Shown one piece after another: positions 54,941 through 62,784 of a stretch of DNA of 64,000 bases. Source of the DNA: Saprospiraceae bacterium UBA6168 (lineage in GTDB: Bacteria; Bacteroidota; Bacteroidia; Chitinophagales; Saprospiraceae). The notes under the pieces are model-generated. The model had not been told where the DNA came from. It did not search any database and was given only the letters and a program-made list of their open reading frames with translations. The stretch's first letter is position 1, and each line of letters starts with the position of its first letter. The position numbers and the translations under genes are program-made. Location: the NCBI GenBank assembly GCA_002435785.1, contig DIUC01000024.1, positions 1 through 64,000 on the forward strand, written 5' to 3'.

Positions 54941-55927
54941 ATGGCTTCAGAAGCAGTAGTTTTAGAGCATGAGCACGAAACCGACGATCAACTTTGGTCG
55001 GGCGGCAAGGAACCTTTCAAGGCCAGTTACGGCAAGTTGATGATGTGGTATTTCTTGCTTTCGGATGCCTTCACATTCTCAGGATTCCTTATCGCTTACG
55101 GTGCGCTGCGTTTCAGCAGCAATACTTGGCCGATTCCTGACTTTGTCTTTGAAAAAGCACCCTTTGGTATCCACAATTGGTTTGGCGGCAAAGCACCACT
55201 GGTGTTTGTCACCTTTATGACCTTCGTGCTGATTGCCAGTTCCGTGACCATGGTACGTGCCGTGCAGGAAGGCCACCGCAACAACAAACGGGGCGTGGTG
55301 ATGTGGATGTTCCTCACTATTCTTGGAGGCGCAGTTTTCCTTAGCTGCCAAGCTTGGGAGTGGACGACACTAATAAAAGAGGAAGGTGTCACTATCCTCA
55401 CCAACCCTTTTTCCATGCACACGGAAGGTGGCCAGTATCTATCAGGGAAGGAACTTGAAGCACAAGGCTTCACGAAAGTAGAGCAGGACATGCATGGCGC
55501 AAAATCGGTGTACTATCTTCCACAAGGAAAAGCTGACATCATTGACAACCGTTATTTTGAAAAGATAAGCCACGAAGGCAAGTCCTTTGCTGGTAAGACT
55601 TTTGAGGCAGAATCGCCCTATTTGATTACCATCAACCACGGTACCCACCAATACGAGCACGGTGCCTACAAAACGGCTGGTGGAGAGGTAGTGAAAGAAG
55701 CCTTCGGGCCAGTTGCATTCGGCGCATTGTTCTTTTTTATCACTGGGTTTCACGGCTTTCACGTATTTTCTGGCGTGGTTTTTCTGCTCATGGTGATGAT
55801 AAACGCTGCCAGCGGACTTTATGCCAGGCGCAACAATCACTATGAAATGGTGGAAAAGATTGGCCTCTACTGGCACTTTGTGGACCTTGTTTGGGTATTC
55901 GTTTTTCTGGTGTTCTATCTCCTGTAA
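54941..55927 (+). CDS. coxC: cytochrome c oxidase subunit III, long form
   Basis: 328 residues. Opening ASYGKLMMWYFLLSDAFTFSGF is the conserved first helices, and IGLYWHFVDLVWVFVFLVFYLL the last. Between about residues 150 and 255 there is a soluble insert (TLIKEEGVTILTNPF... to ...KTAGGEVVKEAFG) not found in the short form, predicted to sit outside the membrane. Structural role in the oxidase; the insert may contact another subunit or ACIII. Confidence 0.93.
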   Translation: MASEAVVLEHEHETDDQLWSGGKEPFKASYGKLMMWYFLLSDAFTFSGFLIAYGALRFSSNTWPIPDFVFEKAPFGIHNWFGGKAPLVFVTFMTFVLIASSVTMVRAVQEGHRNNKRGVVMWMFLTILGGAVFLSCQAWEWTTLIKEEGVTILTNPFSMHTEGGQYLSGKELEAQGFTKVEQDMHGAKSVYYLPQGKADIIDNRYFEKISHEGKSFAGKTFEAESPYLITINHGTHQYEHGAYKTAGGEVVKEAFGPVAFGALFFFITGFHGFHVFSGVVFLLMVMINAASGLYARRNNHYEMVEKIGLYWHFVDLVWVFVFLVFYLL

Positions 55928-55983
55928 AGTATAGGATAGGCATCAAAATCTTATTCAAGTTAAAAACTCTAAACTTAGGAAAT

Positions 55984-56412
55984 ATGGAAGGTCACGTAAG
56001 TTATGACGAACAGAAAAGATTGGTTGTTTACGGCCTAAAGTTGTTGGGCGCTATCACCATCATCGAGGTATTGATTGCCCTGCTCGCCAAAGGCCACCTG
56101 ATACATGGTGTGCTTTTCACTGGTGCATTGCATTATGTATATATGGCACTGATGGTTGGGTTCAGCCTTTACAAAGCCTACTTCATCGTCTATAATTTCA
56201 TGCACATGGCAGGTGAGGTGCAGGGGCTTCGCTGGAGCGTACTGTTGCCAATGTTGCTTCTGGTGTGGGCGGTCATAGCTTTCTTTCAAGAAGGTGCTTC
56301 ATGGGGCGCTAGGCGCAACCTGATTGACAAGAAAAACCAAGAGGAGGTAAACAAGAAGCCTGCCACTGGAAGCCTTGACTACGACGAAGCCACGGCTCAA
56401 TACCTGATTTAA
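55984..56412 (+). CDS. cytochrome c oxidase subunit IV-like small membrane protein
   Basis: 142 residues from ATG 55984 (the frame runs upstream into the preceding gene, so that part is rejected). Three helices (about 15-37, 43-63, 78-98) separated by short loops, like bacterial CtaF/CoxD. Start region EGHVSYDEQKRLVVYGLKLL is typical. An accessory membrane subunit of the oxidase. A hairpin terminator follows 10 nt beyond the stop. Confidence 0.85.
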   Translation: MEGHVSYDEQKRLVVYGLKLLGAITIIEVLIALLAKGHLIHGVLFTGALHYVYMALMVGFSLYKAYFIVYNFMHMAGEVQGLRWSVLLPMLLLVWAVIAFFQEGASWGARRNLIDKKNQEEVNKKPATGSLDYDEATAQYLI

Positions 56413-56420
56413 GAAATCAA

Positions 56421-56453
56421 AAAGGCGAGACCAACACATGGCTCGCCTTTTTT
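56421..56453 (+). terminator. Rho-independent terminator inside the cox locus
   Basis: AAAGGCGAG (56421-56429) pairs with CTCGCCTTT (56442-56450), with an inner CCA/TGG pairing, followed by T residues. It sits between the subunit IV-like gene and the SCO-like gene. Transcription may partly stop here, making the last three genes less abundant. Confidence 0.8.
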
Positions 56454-56468
56454 GTTAGCGCAAATTCA

Positions 56469-57077
56469 ATGGAAAACATAGAAGAAGTTAAACCCGCAAA
56501 TAAGTTTTGGAGAGCCGTGGTCTATTCCGTGCTTTTCTTGCTGCCGTTCGGTTCCTTGTACTACCTGTACATGGGGCGGACGCACTCCCGCACAGCCGTA
56601 GCCGAGTTGGAGCAACTGGGCAAAGTGTCCGGCTTCCGATTCATCAACCAACAAAACGACACAATAACCCCCGAAGGCTTGCACGGTAAAGTGACCGTCG
56701 TCAACTTTTTGCCAAGCGATCTCGATGCTGCCAAACTGCTTGCAGGCCGAATAAGAAAAGTCCACCAGAGCTTTGATGAAACCGACGACGTGATTTTTCT
56801 TTCCTTCATCGTGACCGACACCTCAAAAACATTGCTGCAAACGGCTACCCGGCTCGGCATTGAAGACCACAAACAGTGGTATTTGCTCGGCACCTCCTCG
56901 GAGGAATGGAGCAGGCTCTACAAAGACACCTACCACCTGCCAAACCCCGAAACGGGCGTGGCAATGGCCGATACCAGCCTGACCATCAGGAAATTGTATG
57001 ACATCAATGACAATGTGCAAATGGGCCGAATGGTCGAGCATATTGCCAAGGTGATACCAAAACAAAAGCGGCGTTGA
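56469..57077 (+). CDS. SCO1/SenC-like thioredoxin-fold protein lacking all cysteines
   Basis: 202 residues. One membrane anchor (about 16-35, VVYSVLFLLPFGSLYYLYMG), then a thioredoxin-like periplasmic domain. Position after the oxidase genes, TPEGLHGKVTVVNFLP, FLSFIVTDTSKTLLQTATRLGI and the Tyr/Leu-rich end match SCO. But the copper site F-x-x-CPxxC is replaced by NFLPSDLDAA (79-88), the distal D-H-S is MADTS (167-171), and the protein has no Cys anywhere. It therefore cannot do the classical SCO copper transfer or thiol chemistry and is either degenerate or scaffolding. Confidence 0.85.
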   Translation: MENIEEVKPANKFWRAVVYSVLFLLPFGSLYYLYMGRTHSRTAVAELEQLGKVSGFRFINQQNDTITPEGLHGKVTVVNFLPSDLDAAKLLAGRIRKVHQSFDETDDVIFLSFIVTDTSKTLLQTATRLGIEDHKQWYLLGTSSEEWSRLYKDTYHLPNPETGVAMADTSLTIRKLYDINDNVQMGRMVEHIAKVIPKQKRR

Positions 57078-57103
57078 CCTGTTTTGAGGACAAACTTGTA
57101 AGA

Positions 57104-57643
57104 ATGAATCAAGTGCAACCAAATCGAATATTGGAGAAAAAACTGAACCGAGCAGCTTGGGCGATCACTGCCGTCGTGTTATTGTTGGTTTCGCTGATGC
57201 ACAGAATCCATTTTGATGTAGGCATTGATTTCACCTTTCTTCCGGCGGTCTATTCTGCGCTGAACGCACTCACTGCCGTGATTCTGATAGCTGGCCTTTA
57301 TTTCATCAAAAACAAACAAAGGGACAAACACGAAAAAGCCATGACCTTGGCCATGTTTACCTCGCTGTTTTTCCTCTTGGGCTACGTGCTGTACCACGTC
57401 ACCAATGCGGACACCAAGTTTCTTGGCGAGGGTTGGATTCGACCGGTTTATTTTTTCCTACTGATAACACACATCGTTCTGGCCGCAGTCATTTTTCCGT
57501 TCATCCTGTTCACTTATATTCGGGCATTCACGGGACAATTTGACAGGCACAAGAAAATGGCAAGATGGGTGTACTGGCTATGGCTTTACGTAGCGATGAC
57601 AGGCCCGGTGCTATATTTGATGATTAAACCTTACTACAATTGA
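57104..57643 (+). CDS. DUF420 membrane protein, CtaM-like
   Basis: 179 residues from ATG 57104; the frame reaches 30 nt further to a TTG overlapping the SCO-like stop. Five helices. Conserved His in LMHRIHFDVGIDF, YVLYHVTNADTKFLG and LLITHIVLAAVIFP are typical of DUF420. The Bacillus member CtaM (YozB) is needed for activity of an aa3-type oxidase, so this is probably an oxidase biogenesis factor. Located between SCO-like and the CPMC protein, as in other Bacteroidota loci. Confidence 0.88.
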   Translation: MNQVQPNRILEKKLNRAAWAITAVVLLLVSLMHRIHFDVGIDFTFLPAVYSALNALTAVILIAGLYFIKNKQRDKHEKAMTLAMFTSLFFLLGYVLYHVTNADTKFLGEGWIRPVYFFLLITHIVLAAVIFPFILFTYIRAFTGQFDRHKKMARWVYWLWLYVAMTGPVLYLMIKPYYN

Positions 57644-57651
57644 TTTTTGCT

Positions 57652-57900
57652 ATGAAAAATAAGCTTTTAAAAATCGCCTTGTTCTCCATCTTGCTTGGCA
57701 CGGTAGCTCCAAGCTCCATCGCCCAATGCCCCATGTGCAAAATCAGTGCAGAGAGCAACCTGAAAAGCGGCGGCACTGCTGGCAGCGGCCTCAATACTGG
57801 CATCCTTTATATGCTTTCCATGCCCTACATCTTGGTGGGAACACTTGGCATCCTTTGGTACAAAAACCGTAAAAAAGACAGCGAACTCCCTGGTGCCTAA
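57652..57900 (+). CDS. small membrane protein with CPMC motif
   Basis: 82 residues from ATG 57652; an in-frame TTG at 57640 overlaps the DUF420 stop. Signal peptide to about residue 25, then QCPMCK with Cys26 and Cys29, a Gly/Ser-rich stretch and one membrane helix (about 53-72, MLSMPYILVGTLGILW). Such proteins often follow DUF420 in Bacteroidota oxidase loci. A CxxC in the periplasm next to CuA maturation genes suggests metal binding or thiol chemistry, especially since the SCO-like neighbour has lost its Cys, but this is inference. Confidence 0.75.
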   Translation: MKNKLLKIALFSILLGTVAPSSIAQCPMCKISAESNLKSGGTAGSGLNTGILYMLSMPYILVGTLGILWYKNRKKDSELPGA

Positions 57901-58325
57901 TCATCCGTGGGCTTGGGCAGGTTGGACGCCTTTTCTGTCATCCAGAGCACGAAGAACAGCAATGCCACAATCACTGCCACCGAGCCGAGGATGTTGAATA
58001 ATGCCCCTAAAGTAGTGACGCCGCCCACGGCAAAAAAGATGATGGACAAGACCAGAAATACCAAGCTGGTCAGTAGCTTTCCCGACGGGAATGCCAATTG
58101 AACACCCTCCTTCCATCGCCTGATTTTTTGCTGGAACTTCGAAATTTTCCCACCTATTTTCTCCCGAAAAGAAAGTCGTTTCACCTGCTTGCCTGCTTCA
58201 TGGGCTGTTTGTTTTTTGGTAGAAAGCGCTGTTTGCGCTGGCTTCGCAATGGCCGGGTAGCCAACGGTGGGAAGTGCTGCGAATAGCACAAAAAACAAAC
58301 CGGAAATCCACAATGAGTGCTTCAT
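57897..58325 (-). CDS. uncharacterised small membrane protein
   Basis: 142 residues. Signal peptide (MKHSLWISGLFFVLFAALPTVGYPA), a basic Lys/Arg-rich segment (about 30-75, FREKIGGKISKFQQKIRRWKEG in part), then two helices (about 84-103 and 106-126). No family recognised. Its stop codon overlaps the stop of the convergent CPMC gene by 3-4 nt, with no terminator between them. Confidence 0.65.
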   Translation of the reverse strand: MKHSLWISGLFFVLFAALPTVGYPAIAKPAQTALSTKKQTAHEAGKQVKRLSFREKIGGKISKFQQKIRRWKEGVQLAFPSGKLLTSLVFLVLSIIFFAVGGVTTLGALFNILGSVAVIVALLFFVLWMTEKASNLPKPTDD

Positions 58326-58372
58326 GAGTGAACGAATTTTAGTTTTGAAAAAAGAATACGGTTAAGAGGCAG

Positions 58373-59668
58373 CTAAAAATACTGCTCGTAATAATCCACA
58401 ATCCGCTCGTCGGTCAAAATATCGGAGTGCTTCAGCTTCTGCTTGAGCACGATGCCCTCCAAAGTGCGGCAGCGGCTCAAAGCCACGTAAGTTTGACCGA
58501 ACTCAAACGCTCCCGTGTCCATGTCAATTATCACTTTGTCAAAAGTTTTTCCCTGCGACTTGTGGATGGTCACCGCCCAGGCCAGCCGCAATGGGTACTG
58601 CTCAAAAGTGCCGATGACCTCCGCCTCAATCTCGTCGGGGTTTTCTTTGCCGGGTCGGTAGCGGATGATTTCCCACTTCACAGGCACAACGTTGATGACC
58701 TTCGGGCTGCCCTGCTCATCCGTGAAAACCTTGATGCCTTCCTCATCGAAGCCCGTCACCTTGCCGATGGTGCCATTGACGAAGTTGCCTTCTATGTCGT
58801 TTTTGATGAACATGACCTGAGCGCCCTCTTTCAACCGCAATTCCATCTCCGTCGGGTATTGTTTGGGGTCAAACTCGCCATGAACCCTGGCCGTGAAAGA
58901 CTTTTCCAAAGTAAACAGGTTGGCCAACTCCCGCTGGTTGATGCGGTCCACCTTGGCATTGCGGGGAGAGAGCGTGATGAAGGATTGCTCCGCCTCAAAT
59001 GACGGTTGATATCGCTGGTTGAGGTCTTCGAGGTCTTCCCAGTCCACTGAATTGTGGCGAACGGCCTCCAACAGCCGAAGGAAATGCCGGTGCTCCTGGC
59101 GATAGACCTTGCGAAGCTCCATTTTTTCAAACTCAAAATCCTGCAGCACTTTTGCGGAGAAAAAATACGGCGTCTCATAAGCCATTTCAAAATGCCGCTT
59201 TTCTTCCTCGCTCGCAATCACCGGGGGCAGTTGGAACAGGTCGCCGATGAACACCATCTGCACCCCGCCGAATGGTAGCGGGCTGTCCCGGTTGAGGCGT
59301 AGCGAGCGGTCAATGGCATCCAAAAGGTCTGCCCGCACCATGCTGATTTCGTCAATAACCAGTACTTCTATCCGTTTGAACCATTTTTTGTTGAAATGCT
59401 TCGTAATGTCCTTGGCTTGGATGAGCCGGGGCGGGAACCCAAAAAAAGAGTGAATGGTCTGGCCCTGTACATTGAGCGCTGCAATGCCCGTTGGGGCCAG
59501 CACAACCATTTTCTTGCGGGTGGTGCTGCGAAAAAGCTGCAACAACGTGGACTTGCCAGTACCCGCCTTCCCCGTCAGGAAGAGACTTTCATTGGTCTTC
59601 TCCAATAAATCGAGGGCGTATTTGAAGCCGTCGTTCAGTTCGAGTGGTACTTTGTTGATTGCTGCCAT
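58373..59668 (-). CDS. PIF1-like ATP-dependent DNA helicase
   Basis: 431 residues, superfamily 1B. Walker A GKAGTGKST (33-41), motif Ia APTGIAALNVQGQTIHSFFGFP, Walker B VLVIDEISMV (about 102-111), motif III FIGDLFQLPPV, and the C-terminal VTIHKSQGKTFDKVIID and TYVALSRCRTLEGI motifs are all visible. Unwinds DNA 5' to 3', with roles in replication and G-quadruplex removal in known members. No C-terminal extra domain. Preceded by a TATTTTTG promoter box on the minus strand. Confidence 0.95.
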   Translation of the reverse strand: MAAINKVPLELNDGFKYALDLLEKTNESLFLTGKAGTGKSTLLQLFRSTTRKKMVVLAPTGIAALNVQGQTIHSFFGFPPRLIQAKDITKHFNKKWFKRIEVLVIDEISMVRADLLDAIDRSLRLNRDSPLPFGGVQMVFIGDLFQLPPVIASEEEKRHFEMAYETPYFFSAKVLQDFEFEKMELRKVYRQEHRHFLRLLEAVRHNSVDWEDLEDLNQRYQPSFEAEQSFITLSPRNAKVDRINQRELANLFTLEKSFTARVHGEFDPKQYPTEMELRLKEGAQVMFIKNDIEGNFVNGTIGKVTGFDEEGIKVFTDEQGSPKVINVVPVKWEIIRYRPGKENPDEIEAEVIGTFEQYPLRLAWAVTIHKSQGKTFDKVIIDMDTGAFEFGQTYVALSRCRTLEGIVLKQKLKHSDILTDERIVDYYEQYF

Positions 59669-59686
59669 ATTTGCTGCTCAATTTGG

Positions 59687-59694
59687 CAAAAATA
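59687..59694 (-). promoter_or_regulatory. TATTTTTG -7 box of the PIF1-like gene
   Basis: On the minus strand the sequence reads TATTTTTG, an exact TAnnTTTG, 19 nt before the ATG. A TTTG partner lies 25 nt upstream, longer than usual, so only the -7 element is convincing. Confidence 0.4.
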
Positions 59695-59727
59695 CTTTTT
59701 TGTGCATCAGGATTATCGCCAAAAATA

Positions 59728-59767
59728 GAAAAGGGCCTTTGGGGATGCTACCCAAAGGCCCTTTTTT
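59728..59767 (-). terminator. terminator after the secreted endonuclease-like gene
   Basis: Stem AAAAGGGCCTTTGGG / CCCAAAGGCCCTTTT with a seven-nt loop, 25 nt beyond the minus-strand stop at 59792. T-runs follow in both directions (six T on plus; TTTTCTATTTTT on minus), so it may act on both strands, but only the minus strand has an upstream gene. Confidence 0.8.
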
Positions 59768-59791
59768 ATGGCAAATCAATCAATCTTGCTT

Positions 59792-60853
59792 TCACGGCTT
59801 CGCCCCCTCCCTTACCTCCCTTACCAAAAACAAATACACCGGGAAGTGGTCGCTATACCCTCCGATATAATTGTCGAAGTCGAAGGTGCGGAAGGGATAG
59901 CCCTTGAACTGCCCCGTTTTTTGAATCAGGTACGGCCTATTATAAACATGGGCTTTCAAGTAGCGGTAGCCATCTTGCCGCTCCTTTACCAAACCCTGTG
60001 AGATGATAACTTGGTCAAACAGACTCCAAGCATCTTGGTAGGCCATCGTGCCGATTCCCTTCTGGAAAAACTCCTCCATTGGATTGAAAAAACCGCCTTT
60101 TTTCACTTCTTTTTTGTCGGCGGCAGCGGCCAGCACTTTCTTCACGCTGGGGCTATTCGGGTCGTCGTTCAAGTCGCCCATCACAATGACTTTTGCGTTG
60201 GGGTCGAGGGTGAGCAAGGAGTCCTTCACGTTTTTGCAAATCAGTGCCCCCGCATTGCGGAATGGGCGGGTGGCCGCCTCGCCACCCCGTCGGCTGGGCC
60301 AGTGGTTCACCAACACGTGCAGCGGTTCGCCGTCGAGTAGCCCGCTCACGTAAAGGATGTCACGGGTGTAAATCCGCTCGCCATCCTCCCCATAAATCAG
60401 CAACGGGATGGCCCTGCTGCCCGTCACAGTGAAGTATTTGGGCTGGTAGAGCAGACCAACGTCCACGCCCCGCCTGTCGGGGGAGTCGTAGTGGACGATT
60501 TGGTAGTTCCGTTTGGCCAACTTCTCCTGTTTCACCAAATCCTCCAGCACCAAGCGGTTTTCGATTTCGGCCACGCCAAGAACCGCCACCCCATCGGGCG
60601 TCACCTCCGTGCCCAGTTCAGACACTACCCTTGCGAGATTCTTCAGTTTGTCTTGATAGACCTCGTTTGTCCAGCGGCGGATGCCATTCGGCAAGAACTC
60701 GGCGTCGTCCGTGTCCGGGCTGTCAATGGTGTCGAACAGGTTCTCCAAATTGTAAAACCCCACACAGGCTACTTTGTAGTCTTTTTTTTGGGAAAAAACG
60801 GACGAGCAGGCCAGCAACAACAAAAAAAAAGGCAGGAAAATATGCTTGGTCAT
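59792..60853 (-). CDS. secreted endonuclease/exonuclease/phosphatase-family protein
   Basis: 353 residues. Signal sequence with possible lipidation Cys (LLLLACSSVFSQ). EEP-fold motifs are complete: FYNLENLFDT, VLGVAEIENR (catalytic Glu), LVNHWPSRRGG, VIVMGDLNDDPNSP and the terminal YSDHFPVYL with Asp-His. A divalent-metal phosphodiesterase or nuclease; in related secreted Bacteroidota proteins the substrate is often extracellular DNA, but sequence does not fix it. No gene partner on the same strand; its own promoter box at 60873. Confidence 0.9.
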   Translation of the reverse strand: MTKHIFLPFFLLLLACSSVFSQKKDYKVACVGFYNLENLFDTIDSPDTDDAEFLPNGIRRWTNEVYQDKLKNLARVVSELGTEVTPDGVAVLGVAEIENRLVLEDLVKQEKLAKRNYQIVHYDSPDRRGVDVGLLYQPKYFTVTGSRAIPLLIYGEDGERIYTRDILYVSGLLDGEPLHVLVNHWPSRRGGEAATRPFRNAGALICKNVKDSLLTLDPNAKVIVMGDLNDDPNSPSVKKVLAAAADKKEVKKGGFFNPMEEFFQKGIGTMAYQDAWSLFDQVIISQGLVKERQDGYRYLKAHVYNRPYLIQKTGQFKGYPFRTFDFDNYIGGYSDHFPVYLFLVREVREGAKP

Positions 60854-60872
60854 AACCTTGAATTATTTGCGG

Positions 60873-60880
60873 CAAAGCTA
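60873..60880 (-). promoter_or_regulatory. TAGCTTTG -7 box of the secreted endonuclease-like gene
   Basis: TAGCTTTG on the minus strand is an exact TAnnTTTG, 20 nt before the ATG at 60853. No TTTG was seen at the -33 distance. Confidence 0.45.
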
Positions 60881-61043
60881 CTGGATCTGGGTATTCATTT
60901 GCCGCCTTCAAGAGTTAAGTTTTCGGGAAACTTCATAGGGGATTCCCGGATTTGGATAGACATACCCGTAAGAAATGAAACGGTGGGGCCATTGAAAGGA
61001 ATAAAATCCGAAAAACACCGAACAAACAGGCCGGGCAATGGAA

Positions 61044-61217
61044 TAGTCTGGGCTTGGGATGAAACGGTCTGAGCATTTTATCGAATAGTTTGGGCTTGGG
61101 ATGAAACGGTCTGAGCATTTTATCGAATAGTTTGAGCTTGAGATGAAACGGTCTGAGCTTGTGATGAAGTAGATTGGGCTTGGGATGAAGTAGTCTGGGC
61201 TTTAAATGAAACGGTCA
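61044..61217. repeat. 21-nt minisatellite, eight units
   Basis: Eight consecutive 21-nt units (61044-61211) and a partial ninth. Units of two types, TAGTCTGGGC...ATGAAA and CGGTCTGAGC...ATCGAA, alternate at the left, while the right-hand units have merged. Because 21 is divisible by three, one minus-strand frame encodes repeats of SSQAQT[VT] from an ATG at 61218, six nt after the DUF1501 stop, to a TAA at 61120. Whether it is translated is unknown. Confidence 0.88.
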
Positions 61218-61224
61218 TTCCCTG

Positions 61225-62778
61225 TTATTCCTTGGCCTTCACCACTAACTTTGTTTTCTGCCGCCCATTTTCCAAGCGCAAATGAAAGTAGTAACTTCCC
61301 CCAGGCAGTCCGGCGCTATTGAATTGGATGGTATGCTCTCCGGCGTTCAATCGCTTGTTTATCAACAGGTTAAGTTCTTGGCCAGCACCGTTGAAGACGC
61401 TCAAGCGGACATGCTCGTTGCCTGATTGAAAGGTCACGCTCACTTCCCGTGAAAAAGGATTGGGGTAGGGGGTAAACACCATTTCCGGCACCGGCAATTG
61501 CGTAGTGGCGCTCACGTTGCAGCCATTCACCAGCGGGATGTAGGAGAAGTCGGGGAAAAGCAGGCTCTGCACATCGGCCTCGGCCACCTCGAACCAGTCC
61601 ATCAGCACAGAGCCATAGACGTTGCGGAAATCGTACTGCATCGCCACGGCTTCTTGCACTTCTGGGTTGGCGGGTATTTCGGGACTATCGCCAGTGAAAC
61701 CAGGTTTCACGCAGGAGCCGAAGAGCATCAGCGGGGCAGCGTCGCCGTGGTCGGTGCCGAGGCTGTCGTTGGAGCGGATTCGGCGGCCAAACTCGCTGAA
61801 CGTCATGGTCAGCACCCGTTTTTCGAGGCCGAGCAAGGTCAAATCTTGTTGGAACGCAGCCACGGCATCGCTCAAAGTTTGCATCAATTCCGAGTAAGTG
61901 CCCAACGTTGGGTCGAGCACCACTTGTCCGGCATGGGTATCAAAGCCGCCCAGGTTCACCACGAATACTTTGGTGTTTAAGCCTCCGGCAATGAGCAGCG
62001 CCACGTTCTTCAATTGTTGCGCCAGCGCATTGTCGTCCGGGTAAGTGGCAAGGTTCGAGCCGCCGTTAGCAGCCTCGGTGATGACTTCGCTGTAAGCATT
62101 GGTGGACTCGATGCTTTGCCGAAGAAAGGCCAACTCCTCGCCGTAAGGGGTGCTTGGCGGCACGTCGTTTCCGCCCGTGGTCAGCGGACTTAGGTTGAAA
62201 GGGTCGGTGATGGCCATGCTGAAATTGGCCGCCGTGCCTTGGCAGGTCTCCGTCACATTGCCTCCGAGCGTCAGCGCAAATGGGTCGGGGTACTCGGCGT
62301 TCGGGTAGCCGATGGGGAAGTCGGGTTGCCCTCCTTGGAAGTAGCGGCCCAGCCAGCCCGTCGTCCAAACCTCCGTTGCTGGAGAGGCAGACGACCAAAT
62401 ATCCGAACTGCGGAAGTGGCTGCGGTTTTGGTTCGGGTAGCCAACGGCCTGCACCACGCCCATTTTCCCTTCGTCAAAAACTGCCTTGATACCTTCCATG
62501 CTTGGGTGCAATGCTTGGTTGAAACCAACATCCAACAAACTGCCCTGCGGAATGAGGACATTGCCCCGAGCATTGGCCAGCTTGTCGTACTGGTCGAGCG
62601 GGGTAATCATGGCGAGGCCGTCATTGCCGCCGTTGAGTTGAATCAGCACCAGCACCCGGTCATTTTCATCGGAAATGGCCGAAAATATGGAAGACTTTGG
62701 CATCGCCCGTAGCTTGAATCCATTTAGGAGCAAGGGCAACGAAAGGCCAGTTGTTTGTATGAAATTTCTCCTTTTCAT
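61225..62778 (-). CDS. DUF1501 protein with T9SS type A sorting domain
   Basis: 517 residues. Tat-like start (KRRNFIQTTGLSLPLLLNG), then the DUF1501 (sulfatase-like alkaline-phosphatase-fold) domain, with LVLIQLNGGNDGLAMITPL (about 43-61), FVVNLGGFDTHAGQ and MTFSEFGRRIRSNDSLGTDHGDAAPLM (in parts). From about 436, YPNPFSREVSVTFQSGN to TKLVVKAKE is a T9SS type A sorting domain. So it is predicted to be exported, possibly by Tat then T9SS. DUF1501 genes nearly always lie beside DUF1800 genes, as here; their joint role is unknown. Confidence 0.92.
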   Translation of the reverse strand: MKRRNFIQTTGLSLPLLLNGFKLRAMPKSSIFSAISDENDRVLVLIQLNGGNDGLAMITPLDQYDKLANARGNVLIPQGSLLDVGFNQALHPSMEGIKAVFDEGKMGVVQAVGYPNQNRSHFRSSDIWSSASPATEVWTTGWLGRYFQGGQPDFPIGYPNAEYPDPFALTLGGNVTETCQGTAANFSMAITDPFNLSPLTTGGNDVPPSTPYGEELAFLRQSIESTNAYSEVITEAANGGSNLATYPDDNALAQQLKNVALLIAGGLNTKVFVVNLGGFDTHAGQVVLDPTLGTYSELMQTLSDAVAAFQQDLTLLGLEKRVLTMTFSEFGRRIRSNDSLGTDHGDAAPLMLFGSCVKPGFTGDSPEIPANPEVQEAVAMQYDFRNVYGSVLMDWFEVAEADVQSLLFPDFSYIPLVNGCNVSATTQLPVPEMVFTPYPNPFSREVSVTFQSGNEHVRLSVFNGAGQELNLLINKRLNAGEHTIQFNSAGLPGGSYYFHLRLENGRQKTKLVVKAKE

Positions 62779-62784
62779 TTTTGA

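Larger units (their letters stand above)
60854..61224. other. intergenic region with minisatellite
   Basis: 371 nt between the endonuclease-like gene and DUF1501, holding the -7 box at 60873 and, in its right half, the 21-nt tandem repeat at 61044-61217. No long coding region was accepted. Confidence 0.6.

Noticed and set aside
60491..61072. 193-codon plus-strand frame
   Set aside because: Antisense to the secreted endonuclease-like gene over most of its length; the remainder runs into intergenic repeat.
61044..61217. 21-nt repeats considered as a CRISPR or tRNA-like array
   Set aside because: Units are directly abutting without spacers and no cas genes are present.
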